Notes under the pieces: model-generated
What the model was told of the DNA's origin: nothing
What the model saw: the letters and a program-made list of their open reading frames with translations, nothing else
Database searches by the model: none
Shown: positions 1 to 10,965 of the stretch, in pieces
Layout: each line of letters begins with the position of its first letter
How positions within the stretch are numbered: position 1 is the first letter of the stretch
Position numbers and translations under genes: made by a program
Source of the DNA: Allolobophora icterica
Taxonomy: Eukaryota > Annelida > Clitellata > Crassiclitellata > Lumbricidae
Reading direction: 5' to 3'
DNA length: 64,000 nt
NCBI GenBank assembly: GCA_963556255.1
Contig: OY744606.1
Span: forward strand, 904,717-968,716

Positions 1-569
1 CAATTTTATAGATATCGATGGGCTCGTAAATGTTTGTGTAAACGTGTCTATAGCGATTGCGACCCAAGTTGACTAGCGCAAATTCACAAAATTAGTAGTC
101 ATTTTAAAGAGTGAGAAACTTGTTTTGATTTTAATTGTCTATGTTAAAAGGAATATTATTTAAAAAAGTTATTATCTTCATGTTCAACATAGAAATGTTC
201 ATAATAAAAATCAAATTGAATACACATTTAAAAGAAAACGAGATTGTATTTTTGAATGGAAAAAATCCATTAAATATCTGTGACAGACAGTGATTCTACA
301 ATCTACATGTACTGTAGCCATGCATTAAGTATCAAATTAAAATCTGAATAACAACATTTTGTTTTTTCGCCAATTTAAGTTTTTGCATTTGTTAGAGTCA
401 TAGAAATTTTCTGGGGTGGGGTAATTTTCTTTGACATAATTAATTTTGTTAGATGGTCCTTGAATGTTTGACAGTTGTTGACAAGGGGGAGGAGATAAAA
501 AAAACTGCCGAAAATTTGTTGACATTTAATCGATGACCCCATAAGGTCCAGGCGCAACGCCATCGGGGC
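1..569. other. AT-rich stretch, no gene seen
   Basis: I see no plausible exon, RNA gene or recognisable mobile element here. The short reading frames lack splice context and any family resemblance. Confidence 0.5.
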
Positions 570-735
570 CAGTTAATTTTTAACTATGTACTAACTAAAA
601 TTAACTAAAATAAAAGTCCAGTAACTATAACTATAACTATAACTAAAAAATAATACTAACTATAACTGTAACTATAACTAAAATGAAAAACCATTAACTA
701 TAACTGTAACTATAACTAAAATAAAATCTGTAAGG
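570..735. repeat. degenerate AACTAT-rich repeat
   Basis: Runs of taactataact and taactaaaa alternate irregularly, so this is a decayed short tandem repeat. Similar tracts occur in subterminal regions of hAT-like elements, but I found no terminal inverted repeats around it. Confidence 0.6.
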
Positions 736-824
736 AGAATCACACTGCTATCGGCAACCCCCTCCCCCAGAGACAGAGAGGCTCAGAGAGGGACTTTTGT
801 GTTGGTCCCCAAGGGGATTAGTTG

Positions 825-1000
825 CTGTTTAACGTCGCTGTATCATGACAAAGATGATTAGCGTCGCCCTCCTACTTTATCCAGACTTTGGACTGGCACT
901 GCCAGAGTACGGGCAGTGGCGGACTGTAAGTTCAGAGGGTGAAGTCGGTGCTTGCAGACGCAGACAACCTTCTTGTAAGTAACGTGGGACGGAAGCTGGC
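825..1000 (+). repeat. dispersed repeat family D, copy 1
   Basis: Begins with a gctgtttaacg motif followed by a gattagcgtcgccctcc block and a ttggactggcac block. The same blocks recur at about 7020-7290, 8090-8190 (reverse) and 18805-18900, so it is an interspersed repeat of unknown class. Confidence 0.6.
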
Positions 1001-1110
1001 AATCCTGTCTCAGTCTCCTTCAAGAGAGAAGAACTCTTTTATATCACGCGTCGATCAAATGTCAGGGCAATGATTTCAGTCCTAGTAATGGGAAAGAACC
1101 ATTTAGCAAC

Positions 1111-1220
<110 letters not shown>

Positions 1221-1605
1221 GACGGACGGATAAAGATAAAGAAGGACAGACAAAAAGACAGGCAGACGGGCAGATAGACAGGCAAGCAGACAGACAGACA
1301 AAGACGGACGGACAAACAGACATGAAGACAGAGAGGCTATCAATCTGAGAGACAGACAGACCGGAGATAGATTAGGCACACACATACACAACAGAAAGGC
1401 AGACAGAACAACACGCAGACAGACAGACAGACAGACATCAATGCAGTCAGTCAGAATGTATATATGGATATAGGAAGACACGTGTGCTGTGTAGGGCGAG
1501 AGAGGCAGACGGAATCTTCGGAGCAGTTGGACATAAACAACATTTACGTCATCTTCATCGACTCTTTGGAACTTCTCCAAATCGTTCGCCCATCCTTCCG
1601 GCCGC

Positions 1606-1781
<176 letters not shown>

Positions 1782-2424
1782 AGGTAGATAGGGCCGAGGC
1801 CGTAGAATCTTCCATCTCCTCCTTCTCCGTCCCCCGGACTTCTCCTCAAAGGCCGAAATAAAAACGGGATGTATATACGTGAAGGAGGATAATGAGGAAT
1901 AGAAACTCCCGCAGAAGAGGATCATCTCTCAGACTCCTCCGTCGAATCATGCGATCGTCCACAGTGGCCTGACCTTGATCCGATCCTCTCAAAGACTGGA
2001 CGAGGGAATTCAAGGTATCCGTCGCTAAGGTAGGTCTTCCTACGTGTTTCCGTCAGGTAGACTTGATTGGAATTTGCTCAGGTATGACCCTGTGAGATGT
2101 TGTTGCTCCTCGTCGCGTTGGCCAAGAATTCTCTCCTCCGGAGGGTCTATTTAGGCCTTTCATAGTTAGGTTTATCAGCTCTCTTTCTCTCATAACTGAC
2201 TGTGTCACTGTCTGTGTCTGTGTATCTGTCTCTCTGTCTCACTATTTCTCTATCTACATCTAGATCCAGGTGGGTCTAACATTTAGTTTTATATGGCAGA
2301 CGATGTCAAGGGGTTCAATTTGCCTTTCCCTCAGATTATAGGTCACCAATAAATTATTTCTTTTGCCTGAGGTCTAACGAAAACTCAGCTATCGTATTTG
2401 CGTTCGTAAAGCTCGGAAGAGATT

Positions 2425-2850
2425 GGAAAGCGGAGGAGTGGGTGGATTATGGAAAGAGGAGGAGTGGGTGGATAAGGGAAAGCGGATGAGTGGGTGGATT
2501 AGGGAAATCGGAGGAGTGGGTGGATAAGGGAAAGCGGATGAGTGGGTGGATTAGGGAAATCGGAGGAGTGGGTGGATAAGGGAAAGCGGATGAGTGGGTG
2601 GATTAGGGAAATCGGAGGAGTGGGTGGATAAGGGAAAGCGGAGGAGTGGGTGAATTAGGGAAAGAGGAGGATGGGTGGATTAGGGAAAGAGGAGGATTGG
2701 GTGGATTAGGAAAAGACGAGGAGTGGGTGGATTAGGGAAATCGGAGGAGTGGGTGGATTAGGGAAATCGGAGGAGTGGGTGGATTAGGGAAAGAGGAGGA
2801 GTGGGTGGATTATGGAAAGAGGAGGAGTGGTTGGATTAGGAAAAGACGAG
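2425..2850. repeat. 26-bp minisatellite
   Basis: Tandem units of the form gggaaagcgg-atgagtgggt-ggatta, about 26 bp each. Unit variants (aagcggatg versus aatcggagg) alternate over part of the array, suggesting a 52-bp higher-order period. The right end is more degenerate. Confidence 0.9.
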
Positions 2851-3170
2851 GAGGGACGGAGTTCTTGAAGAGATGATTTTCATTTGGAATGGAATTCCTG
2901 TGGAATGATAGATAGAGGAGCTCGATGCAGATGATGGTGGGGGTGTTTCTACTGTTCATGGAGTCATCAAAAGTATGCGGTATCAAGGAGGGAGATCGTT
3001 CCAGTGTCGAGGACCCGGGCGTTATAAGAGTCGTTAAGAGCGCTTCAGATGGATAGTGATTGAGATACGGAAATACTGGAGAGGAGGTGGAGGATCGGGA
3101 AGAGCGGGGTGGATGTTTGGACGGTGGAGGTCTCGAAGCCTTACCGAGTATGTAAATCTAAACGTTTTTA

Positions 3171-3680
3171 TATAGCGACCGTATATGGCCTTGACCCTGC
3201 TCAGTTTTCAATGAATTGATCGGGTGAGATCCTTCACCACCGCTGTCCGTTTGAATGGGTGCCACGCCATTTAATGTCCCCGTGTACGAATCGTGATATA
3301 TAGCGACCGTATATGGCCTTGACCCTGCTCATTTTTCAATGAATTGATCGGGTGAGATCCTTCACCACCGCTGTCCGTTTGAATGGGTGCCACGCCATTT
3401 AATGTCCCCGTGTACGAATCGTGATATATAGCGACCGTATATGGCCTTGACCCTGCTCATTTTTCAATGAATTGATCGGGTGAGATCCTTCACCACCGCT
3501 GTCCGTTTGAATGGGTCCCACGCCATTTAATGTCCCCCGTGTACGAACCGTGCTAGATTGATCGTATGACTTCGATCCTGCTCTTTTTTCAATGCATTGA
3601 TCGGGTGAGATCCTTTACCACCACTCCCTGTTTGAATGGGTGCCACGTCATATAAGAACCCCGTGTACGGACCATGCTAA
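3171..3680 (-). repeat. 128-bp tandem array of a SINE 3' module
   Basis: tatagcgacc starts at 3171, 3299 and 3427, a period of exactly 128 bp, followed by a degenerate fourth unit. Read on the minus strand, the unit contains the block gatctcacccgatcaatt. That block also forms the 3' part of the tRNA-derived SINE near 20240-20300 and of single copies at 5132-5262 and 39085-39150. The array ends about 200 bp before the HSP20-like gene at 3889. Confidence 0.85.
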
Positions 3681-3888
3681 CCCAAGGTTTAGATCTCACA
3701 AATGAGCCACCATCGAGAGTCGAACTGGTGTCTGTTGAAAGAGTGGATCCCGCTACTTACCCTTTCAGCGCACAATCAATCCCAAGTTTACGAATACGAT
3801 TTCCACAAAGTAATCTCGCTATAGAAATGCTTTTCCCCGAATTTAGGTCACGTGACGACATCTTAAATCCGCAGCGACATCTCGGGAA

Positions 3889-4866
3889 ATGCAGCGCAAA
3901 TCGGGAAGTCTGATGGAGCTGTTCACGTGTCGCAACTGCAAGAAACGACGTCACATCCGGCCGTCCAAAGACAACGCCCCTGGAGCCAACGTGACGCACA
4001 AAAACGCACCTCAGCCGAGACCCAGCAGAGACCCAAACGAAAACGCACCCTCAACAACAACAACAACAACAGCAACAGCGCCCTCTGTTGGAGCAGACGA
4101 CGACGACGAACGTTGGCAGACGACAGTGGCAGAAAGAGCGCGAAACGGAAAACATCTCGAACCTTCGTCGAAATCTATTTTCTACGACATCGGGATTTCC
4201 CAAATCGAAACGTCATCCAACGTCGAACTCACCCCAGAATCGCCCCAGTCGATCCTTAAAAACCCAGACAGTCCGCTAAACCACAAGAAATCCCGCCACT
4301 TCTCAGCCTCCGAAAGACGGGCACGCTTCAAAGAGGCCGTTGACGTCATCGTTCACGATAACCATGGCAACGCCATCGTCATGGACCGCGTCAAGCTTAA
4401 GTCCGCCGCAGACGACACCGCACGGTCGCCGCCTGGCGAATGCGACAGGAAATGTCTCTCGCTGGACGACGATCGAGCTTCAAGCGTATTCGCTAGGCGG
4501 CGCAGCGTCTTCTCCCTGAGGAGTATGCGCGTTGAACGCGATGGGAACGGACGAAGGTACCTGCGCCTCGTCGTCTCCCTTGGAGAGGCGTTCACCGAGC
4601 GGACAATCCACGTGTGTACCGCCCGCGGAGGGTCTCGGATCCTCGTCGGGGCGTACAAGCCAGAACCCCTGGGGGACGGGACGAACTATCTGAGGCAGTA
4701 CATCGATCGCTTCCAGCTGCCACACCCCGTCGATGCGCTGTCGATACGCGGGGAGATCGACCGAAGCGGGGAACTCGTTATCACCGCCCCCCTATTCGAC
4801 TTCGAGGGGGAATCGAACGACGCGGGTCGTCCACATACCCCCAGCAAGAGGACCTCAAGCCTTTGA
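3889..4866 (+). CDS. HSP20/alpha-crystallin-like protein with SILK motif (paralogue A)
   Basis: Single-exon reading frame of 325 aa. The ATG at 3889 has an in-frame TGA 36 bases upstream, so this start is well supported. Residues 1-20 hold one CxxC pair (C14, C17); residues about 45-70 are Thr/Asn/Asp-rich low complexity. S121-I-L-K124 matches the PP1-docking SILK motif, and R144-A-R-F147 sits where an RVxF motif would be but lacks the hydrophobic V/I. Residues about 213-300 look like an alpha-crystallin domain: alternating strands, RFQLP in the middle and a terminal ELVITAP strand. A C-terminal IxI motif is not evident. It is a diverged paralogue of the protein at 28303-29379 (shared GSLM start, SILK, basic-Phe segment and domain). 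Coding sequence is GC-rich compared with its surroundings. A possible ATTAAA signal lies at 5002. Chaperone or scaffold function is inferred from the fold only. Confidence 0.85.
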   Translation: MQRKSGSLMELFTCRNCKKRRHIRPSKDNAPGANVTHKNAPQPRPSRDPNENAPSTTTTTTATAPSVGADDDDERWQTTVAERARNGKHLEPSSKSIFYDIGISQIETSSNVELTPESPQSILKNPDSPLNHKKSRHFSASERRARFKEAVDVIVHDNHGNAIVMDRVKLKSAADDTARSPPGECDRKCLSLDDDRASSVFARRRSVFSLRSMRVERDGNGRRYLRLVVSLGEAFTERTIHVCTARGGSRILVGAYKPEPLGDGTNYLRQYIDRFQLPHPVDALSIRGEIDRSGELVITAPLFDFEGESNDAGRPHTPSKRTSSL

Positions 4867-5131
4867 TAGGTTTAGGAAGTTAGTTAGCTCCACGGTCCTT
4901 ACGTCACCACAGCCACATGATTTGTCTGATGAACACCAACAGCACAATTACTGTGGCCCCCTTGTGACGTTCTTCAAATGCGTTGTGTAAATAACCAGAC
5001 AATTAAACTGTGATTGTAATTGCGAACTTATGTAGCGCCCCACATCAAGAAAATGTGGATAAGGCGTGAAATAGATGACACAAAGATAGAGTTTATTAAA
5101 GGTAAATGTACGCGATTTTCGCCACGCGTCC

Positions 5132-5262
5132 GTAGGCCTATATATGGCCTCGACCCTGCTCATCTTTCAATGAAATGACCGGGTGGGATCCTTCACTACC
5201 GCTGTCCATTTGAAAGGGCACCACACCCTTCAAGGTCCAAGTGTACGGACCGTGTTAGCCCC
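5132..5262 (-). repeat. single copy of the 128-bp SINE module
   Basis: Shares ggccTTGACCCTGCTCA-like and gatccttcac-accgctgtcc blocks with the tandem array at 3171-3680, with several substitutions. Confidence 0.75.
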
Positions 5263-5589
5263 GATATAAAACTCTTAAATAAGTCCCATCGGTATGCAAA
5301 CGGGCAACCTCACGCAAAGAGTCGCATGGGACGTACGCTCTAACCAATGTATGGTCTTCAACTGCGTCAGTAAAGTAAAGTACTAAAGTATCAGTTAAAA
5401 GGTATCAGTATCGATAAAGATATCGTCGTCATTAGCAATACCAAACCAACGCAGACGACATAAAAGCAGTGTGGTCTGCTGTCAGACAACAATTTTTCAT
5501 CTCTGTTAAAAGCCACATTAGAACTCCACAATGGCTGCGCTTTACAGCCAACCGCTTCCACCTGGCAATACTATACAGATAATCGTCTG

Positions 5590-5880
5590 ATAATCGCTTG
5601 GTGTTGGTACGCCATCGGTTCATGCCTTTTGCATGAGACTCTGGCGTTATAGAAGTTACTAATATTAGTTATTTTGGTGCGCTATGCTGAAGAGGTTAGC
5701 GTGCTGGACTGTCAACACTGCAGCGGTTGGGGGTTCAAATCCCGAACGTTTAACATTCTTACTTGATGAGGCTCTCTCAGTCTCTCTTGAAGTGTCGCTA
5801 TATAAATTTACAATTACCATTACCTGTGCACCGAGCCGAAGTAACTTTAGGGCTAATTTCTTAAACTGGTTTGCTTGCTG
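5590..5880 (+). repeat. LINE family E tail plus tRNA-derived SINE
   Basis: 5590-5660 repeats the cgccatcgg...gaagttactaat block that ends LINE fragments at 42840-43085 and 48650-48990. From 5680 a tRNA-like head follows (gaggttagcgtgctgg as A box, gggttcaaatccc as B box). The element ends in gaagtgtcgctatataaat, a decayed version of the LINE/SINE tail hairpin seen at 49652-49686. Confidence 0.65.
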
Positions 5881-6210
5881 ATGATATTTATATTCTTAGT
5901 AACTTTTAGCATCATTACGGGTAGTGCAGAATTAATTAAAGGCGAACATAATTAATGATTGCGCAGAATTAATTATTGGCCAACATAATTAAGGATCGCG
6001 CAGAATTAATCAAGGATTAACCTCATTAAGGTAAGTGGTGCAGAGAGCGCCTCTGGTCATTGGAGTGGGCCTCGGTTAATCTCCGAAAGAAAGAAATAAT
6101 GATATTGTTTCTTTGGCTGGCGTCCATTGCAGGCCTCTTCCGCTGCGTCCAGAGTTAGAAATCCGGCATTTTTCTAATTGTTATTTGATCAAATAAAGAC
6201 TTTTTGAAGA

Positions 6211-6610
6211 CTGTCAATGGTTAAAAGTAAAGACCTAGTAAATGATATAGAGGTAGACCCAGACAGACAGACTGTCAATGGTTAAAAGTAAAGACCTAGT
6301 AAATGATATAGAGGTAGACCCAGACAGACAGCCTGTCATTGGTTAAAAGTAAAGACCTAGTAAATGATATAGAGGTAGACCCAGACAGACAGACAGACAG
6401 ACAGACAGACCGCCCAAGAACAACATAGGGGCCTACTTTAATCAATTTATTGATATACATACAGACAGACTGACAAGGAACAACATAGGGACCTATAGGG
6501 CCTACTTTTATAAATTTATTGATATACATACAGGCAGGCAGAAAGAGATTCAGACAGACCAGGAACAACATACTTTAATAAATTTATCGATATACAGACA
6601 GACAGATGAA
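6211..6610. repeat. 61-bp tandem repeat merging into (CAGA)n and a longer repeat
   Basis: ctgtcaatggttaaaag starts at 6211 and 6272 and, with one change, at 6333, a period of 61 bp; each unit ends in cagacagacag. From 6409 three longer degenerate units (ggaacaacatagg ... atttattgatatac) follow. Confidence 0.85.
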
Positions 6611-7019
6611 CAGACAGCCAGACACAACAGGCCATCATAATAGTTCAGAGATTTCGCAATCAGTTGTTCTTTGGACGAATAAACATCATTGGGTAAACTT
6701 GATGAACGAAAATTTTTGAAGAGCCCTAACCGGTAAAACCTAACTGCGCCATATCCACTGAACAGAGGAATTGCGAACGTTTCAGGTTCATTGTCATTTA
6801 CAACCGGTAGTTGAGACTTATTATTCACTTACCTGAGCAATCTCTGTTTACTGCAGAAGTGGTCGATGTTGTTCGCAACTAACTTCAAAAGCCACTTACA
6901 GGTTAAGAAAGAGACGGGGCTTTTGACAGGTCCTACTCGAGAGGCGATATAGTCTTAAGTAGGCCTATATGTTAAATATGTCAATTGTCACTTTACATAA
7001 GTCGCATTACTAATAGTTT

Positions 7020-7292
7020 CTATAGTGTTTAACGACACCCCATGGCTGCCAGGACTGTTGATGCCGCCCTCCTCCTGTCTACAGGCTTGGGACTGGCACT
7101 ACCTGGCAAGGACTGGTAGTGGTATAAGTCGTATTATTTGCAAACGGTTTGTTGGATGCGTAGAGCAGGATTCTTGGGTTCTTAGTTCAGAGCTAAGAGT
7201 CTTGATAAAACTCCACCACTGCTTTGTGTTCGGGTGGTGCAAGTCCGAAGCCTGGGTAAAGGAGGGAACGCTAATCATCTTCGGTATATGAC
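7020..7292. repeat. dispersed repeat family D with inverted arms
   Basis: The left arm (gtgtttaacgacaccc ... gccctcctcc ... ggcttgggactggcac) is repeated in reverse complement at about 7215-7290 (ggtgcaagtccgaagcctgggt ... ggagggaacgctaatcatc). The layout is a palindrome-like insert. Confidence 0.6.
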
Positions 7293-7364
7293 ATAAATCA
7301 CGTGGTCTTGTATTATTTTAAAGGTAAGGCTGTTTCTTTTTTTCACCGCCTGCCAACGTGCTCA

Positions 7365-7545
7365 AAAGCCAGTAAATGTGTCCAAGTCAGCCAATTTGCT
7401 CCAAAGCCAGTCAATGTGTCCAAAAGCCAGTCATTATATTAAAACGCCAGTCAATGTGTCAGAGAGCCAGTCGATGTGTCCAAATGCCAGTCAATGAATC
7501 CTAGAGCCAGTCAGTGTACCCTGAAACCAGTCAATGAGGGCAGCT
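7365..7545. repeat. about 21-bp degenerate minisatellite
   Basis: gccagtcaatgtgtccaaaa-type units recur roughly every 20-21 bp with many substitutions. Confidence 0.8.
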
Positions 7546-8089
7546 GTGGCCTACGTGGCAGCGGAAGTAATTATACGAACGATTAGGAGCGATTCTCGAG
7601 CGCACGTGAGCCAACAGGTCTAACTGTCCAGACCGAAACTCCAATGACAGTCAACAAATACCAGCGACCAATAGATGGCGATGAATTATTACACAATGAT
7701 GAGGAGAACATCATCCACGCGGATGATGTATATAGCAGATGATCGTAAAATACGTTCTCAGAAACGGAAGGACTACCCACTCTACACTGATGTAGTGCAC
7801 ACACCCACGCACACACAAACACACACATATACAGTTATACACACACCCACGCACACACGCATACATGTATATGCAGTACATCAACGCAAGTGACTTCATC
7901 CGTATAGTATGTTTGTACAGTACCTTCCATCACGTTCTCTGTTAAGTGATTCTGCATTTATATATCCAAGGCAAGAGTCCCCAGATGTGTCCGGGTTCCC
8001 AGTGTCGGCGTGTTTAACAAGTGGAGGCAAAGTCCCTCTCTTCAATCGTAAGCAGTGCATAGAAGCATCTTCCGTTCACAGTCATCTAC

Positions 8090-8190
8090 TCCGCCCTCTG
8101 CCGTGTTCTGGTGGGCCAGTCCCAACCCTTGATAAAGGAGGAGGGCGACGCTAATCAAGTATGCCAGGACACAGCGTCGTTAAACAATAG
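8090..8190 (-). repeat. dispersed repeat family D, reverse copy
   Basis: Reverse complement of the family D blocks: gtgggccagtcccaaccc, then ggaggagggcgacgctaatca, then acagcgtcgttaaacaat. Confidence 0.65.
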
Positions 8191-8191
<1 letters not shown>

Positions 8192-8261
<70 letters not shown>

Positions 8262-8262
8262 T
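8192..8262. repeat. (CA)n microsatellite
   Basis: Nearly pure CA dinucleotides with one CAAAC interruption. Confidence 0.97.
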
Positions 8263-8879
8263 TTATTCTTCATTAGTGCATGTAAATATGTAAAGATAAG
8301 AGAGGTCGTGGTGCAGTTAGTCTGTCGTCCTCTTGACCCTTGCAGTGATAGATCCTCTTCATCTCGTATAACTAAGTGTTTGTTGTGCAAGTCAACAGTG
8401 AATCAGCAATCGAGATAAAAAAAACACTCATTGATTTTATTGATGCATTGCACATCGTTGTATATAAAATAAATCATAAATTACATTCACATCTAATATT
8501 CATCATAATGTGTTGTAACTATTATTAATTTTTTATTTGAATCGTCCTCGTAAACTCAAAATTTATAAAGCATCACTTGAAAGCTAAGCGCAGGGCACTA
8601 GCTTATTCACGAGCGCTGCGTCAAGTCAGAGGGCTCGTCAATAGAGTGGTCAAATGGAGATCCAAGTCCGGTTGCCAGAGACACCAGAGAAATGAGGCAG
8701 AGGAGCTGCTAAGGCTGGTTTCCTTGAGGACGAGAACTCTTGGAAAGAGAATGAGTTGATGGATTAGGGTAAGAATTCTGGAAGAGGTTTAGACTTTAGC
8801 TATGAGTGGAAAGCATGAAGCACCTACCATGCACGCAGAGCGGGAAAATCTGAATGTGAGGGATTCATTCGTTAAAATA

Positions 8880-9245
8880 CAAAAGTAGTAGCACTAGTGA
8901 TAACATCAGTCGTAGCATTAGTAGTAGTTATTAGTAGCTGCATCAGTAGTAGCATTAGTAGTAGCATTAGTCATAGCACTATAGTTGTAGCATTAGCTGT
9001 AGTTTTAGTAGTTGCATTAGTAGTAGCATCAGTAATAACGTCGGTAGTACTAGTAGCATAAGTAGTTGCATTAGTATTTAGTAGTAGCGTTAGTAGTGGT
9101 TATTAGTAGTTGCATTAGTAGTAACATTTAGTAGTTTTAGTAATAGCACTATAGTTATAGCATTAGTTGTAGTTTTAGCAGTTGCATTAGTAGTAGCATC
9201 AGTAGTAACGTTGGTAGTAGCATTAGTAGTAGCATAAGTAGTCGC
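8880..9245. repeat. degenerate (TAG)n / gtagcatta repeat
   Basis: Irregular tagtagcattagtagt units fill this stretch; an old triplet-based array. Confidence 0.8.
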
Positions 9246-9819
9246 CAGGTGAAGAGCAGTGAAACCTAGTGATAAATAGTGAGTTTTGAAGTGTTCCACA
9301 ACCGCAGTGCATTACCATTTGTTCTGTAGTTTTTCAATGACCCGTTAACACATATTCAGACCACTCTGGAGAAGTATAAAGCAGGCGAAGGCATAGTCCT
9401 CGATACGCCGAGTAATGCATATTTCATGGGTCAAGTTTAGCCAGCCGTACAGTGTATGCAAGCATACTTAAGTCTATAGCCACTTAATACGATGCATCGA
9501 GAGTGCCTCTCAACGACGATGGACCCGATTGAGTAAGTGCCAAGTGGTTTTAAAGTTAATCGGAAGCAAGAGAGAAAAACAAAAACACCTGTAAGCAAAT
9601 AAGGCGTTGATATCATCTGGAAATTGGAAAAGCGTGGGATGGAGACGATTTAGGGCAGAACTGGTTCTACGAATAGCATGTATGTGAACTTCAGCTGATC
9701 TGCATATGTATGTATTTATGTATTATGTATGACGTATGAATGTACGTATATGTGTGTAATGTGTTTATATGACATTATGTGTGTATATACATTTGTATGC
9801 GTGCATATATGCGTGTGTG

Positions 9820-10150
9820 TATGTGTGGATGCATGTATTTATGCATACATAAGTATGTATGTATGCATGTACGTATGTATGTATGTATGTATGTATGTAT
9901 GTATGTACGCATGTATGTACGCATGTATGTACGTATGTTTGTATGTACGTACGTATGTATGTATGTATGTATGTATGTATGTATGTATGTATGTATGTAT
10001 GTATGTATGTATGTACGTATGTTTGTATGTATGTATGTATGTATGCATGTATGTACGCATGTATATACGTATGTTTGTATGTATGTATGAACGTATGTTT
10101 GTATGTATTTATGTATGTATATATGTATGTATGTATGGTATGTATGGCAT
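9820..10150. repeat. (ATGT)n microsatellite
   Basis: Long atgtatgt array with acgt variants. Met-Tyr-Val-Cys reading frames over it are artefacts. A second tract lies at about 10395-10450, so the SINE between 10151 and 10385 is flanked on both sides by the same tetranucleotide. Confidence 0.97.
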
Positions 10151-10385
10151 GTATTTATTTATTCCGGATATTTCTATAGCGCCTCTCGAAGTCAACTACT
10201 ACTCAGAGGCGCTCCCGACTACAGCATTTGATACTGTGCCGGAATTTTCACGCCGAAGCGCCACGAGGAATTGCGAGTGAAGGACTTGTCCAAGGTCCGT
10301 ACGCAGCGGCTAGAGTGGGATTCGAACCTGCAACCCTCCGGTCACAAGGCGCCGAACTTACCACTGAGCCACCACGCCCCACATA
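10151..10385 (-). mobile_element. tRNA-derived SINE, family A (with LINE-type tail)
   Basis: On the minus strand it starts with a tRNA-like head (gtggctcagtggtaag as A box, gcaggttcgaatccc as B box) and passes a ccttggacaagtcctt block. It ends in the inverted repeat AGCGCCTCT / AGAGGCGCT (plus coordinates 10178-10186 and 10205-10213). The same stem closes the intact LINE at 49604-53047, so this SINE is probably mobilised by that LINE family. Confidence 0.85.
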
Positions 10386-10394
10386 AGCATAAGT

Positions 10395-10450
10395 ATGTAT
10401 GTATGTATGTATGTATGTATGTATGTATGTATGTATGTACGTACGTACGT
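10395..10450. repeat. (ATGT)n microsatellite
   Basis: Perfect atgt array passing into acgt units. Confidence 0.95.
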
Positions 10451-10479
10451 ATGTATGCATATGTGCATATATGTATTTG

Positions 10480-10870
10480 CATATCTGGACTTTTATAAAG
10501 CGCATTTTATGAGCCCCTCTAGAGCGCTAAGAACATGGCTGCATAAGAGATCTGAATAGATGTGTCTTAACACAACCAGAAATGACGGTTCAGCAGAGTT
10601 GACAGCGATTGCTCGAATGTCAATGGAAAGATTGTTCTTTTGTGGGGGGAAGAGAGCAAGCTGCAGCCGTGTTGACGTACAGTAGAGCAACAACCGACCC
10701 GAATATGGGTATAGCCTAGATAATGCCAGGGTTGGACCAAACACTCCGCCCAAACTACGTGCAAGCAGTAGGCACGGTCAACAAGTAGTTCACCCAACTG
10801 AACAGATCTCAACCAGGAGAATTTGTGAAACTGTTGAATTGTGCCCAAAAAAAGAAATTCGGTCTTAGAA
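10480..10870 (-). repeat. probable decayed element with LINE-type tail
   Basis: Starts with ttttataaagcgcattttatgagcccctctagagcgct, a decayed form of the tail hairpin, followed by about 350 bp without a clear gene. Class unknown. Confidence 0.4.
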
Positions 10871-10965
10871 GAATTCAGAAGGAGTTTCTTACTAGCCAGA
10901 AAAGATTGAACATGGAAGCAAAAAACATATGAAGCACACTTGAGAGCAGGAATTGAAGTCTTATA

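Noticed and set aside
9729..10280. 183-aa Met-Tyr-Val-Cys frame
   Set aside because: Encoded by the (ATGT)n array and running into a SINE.
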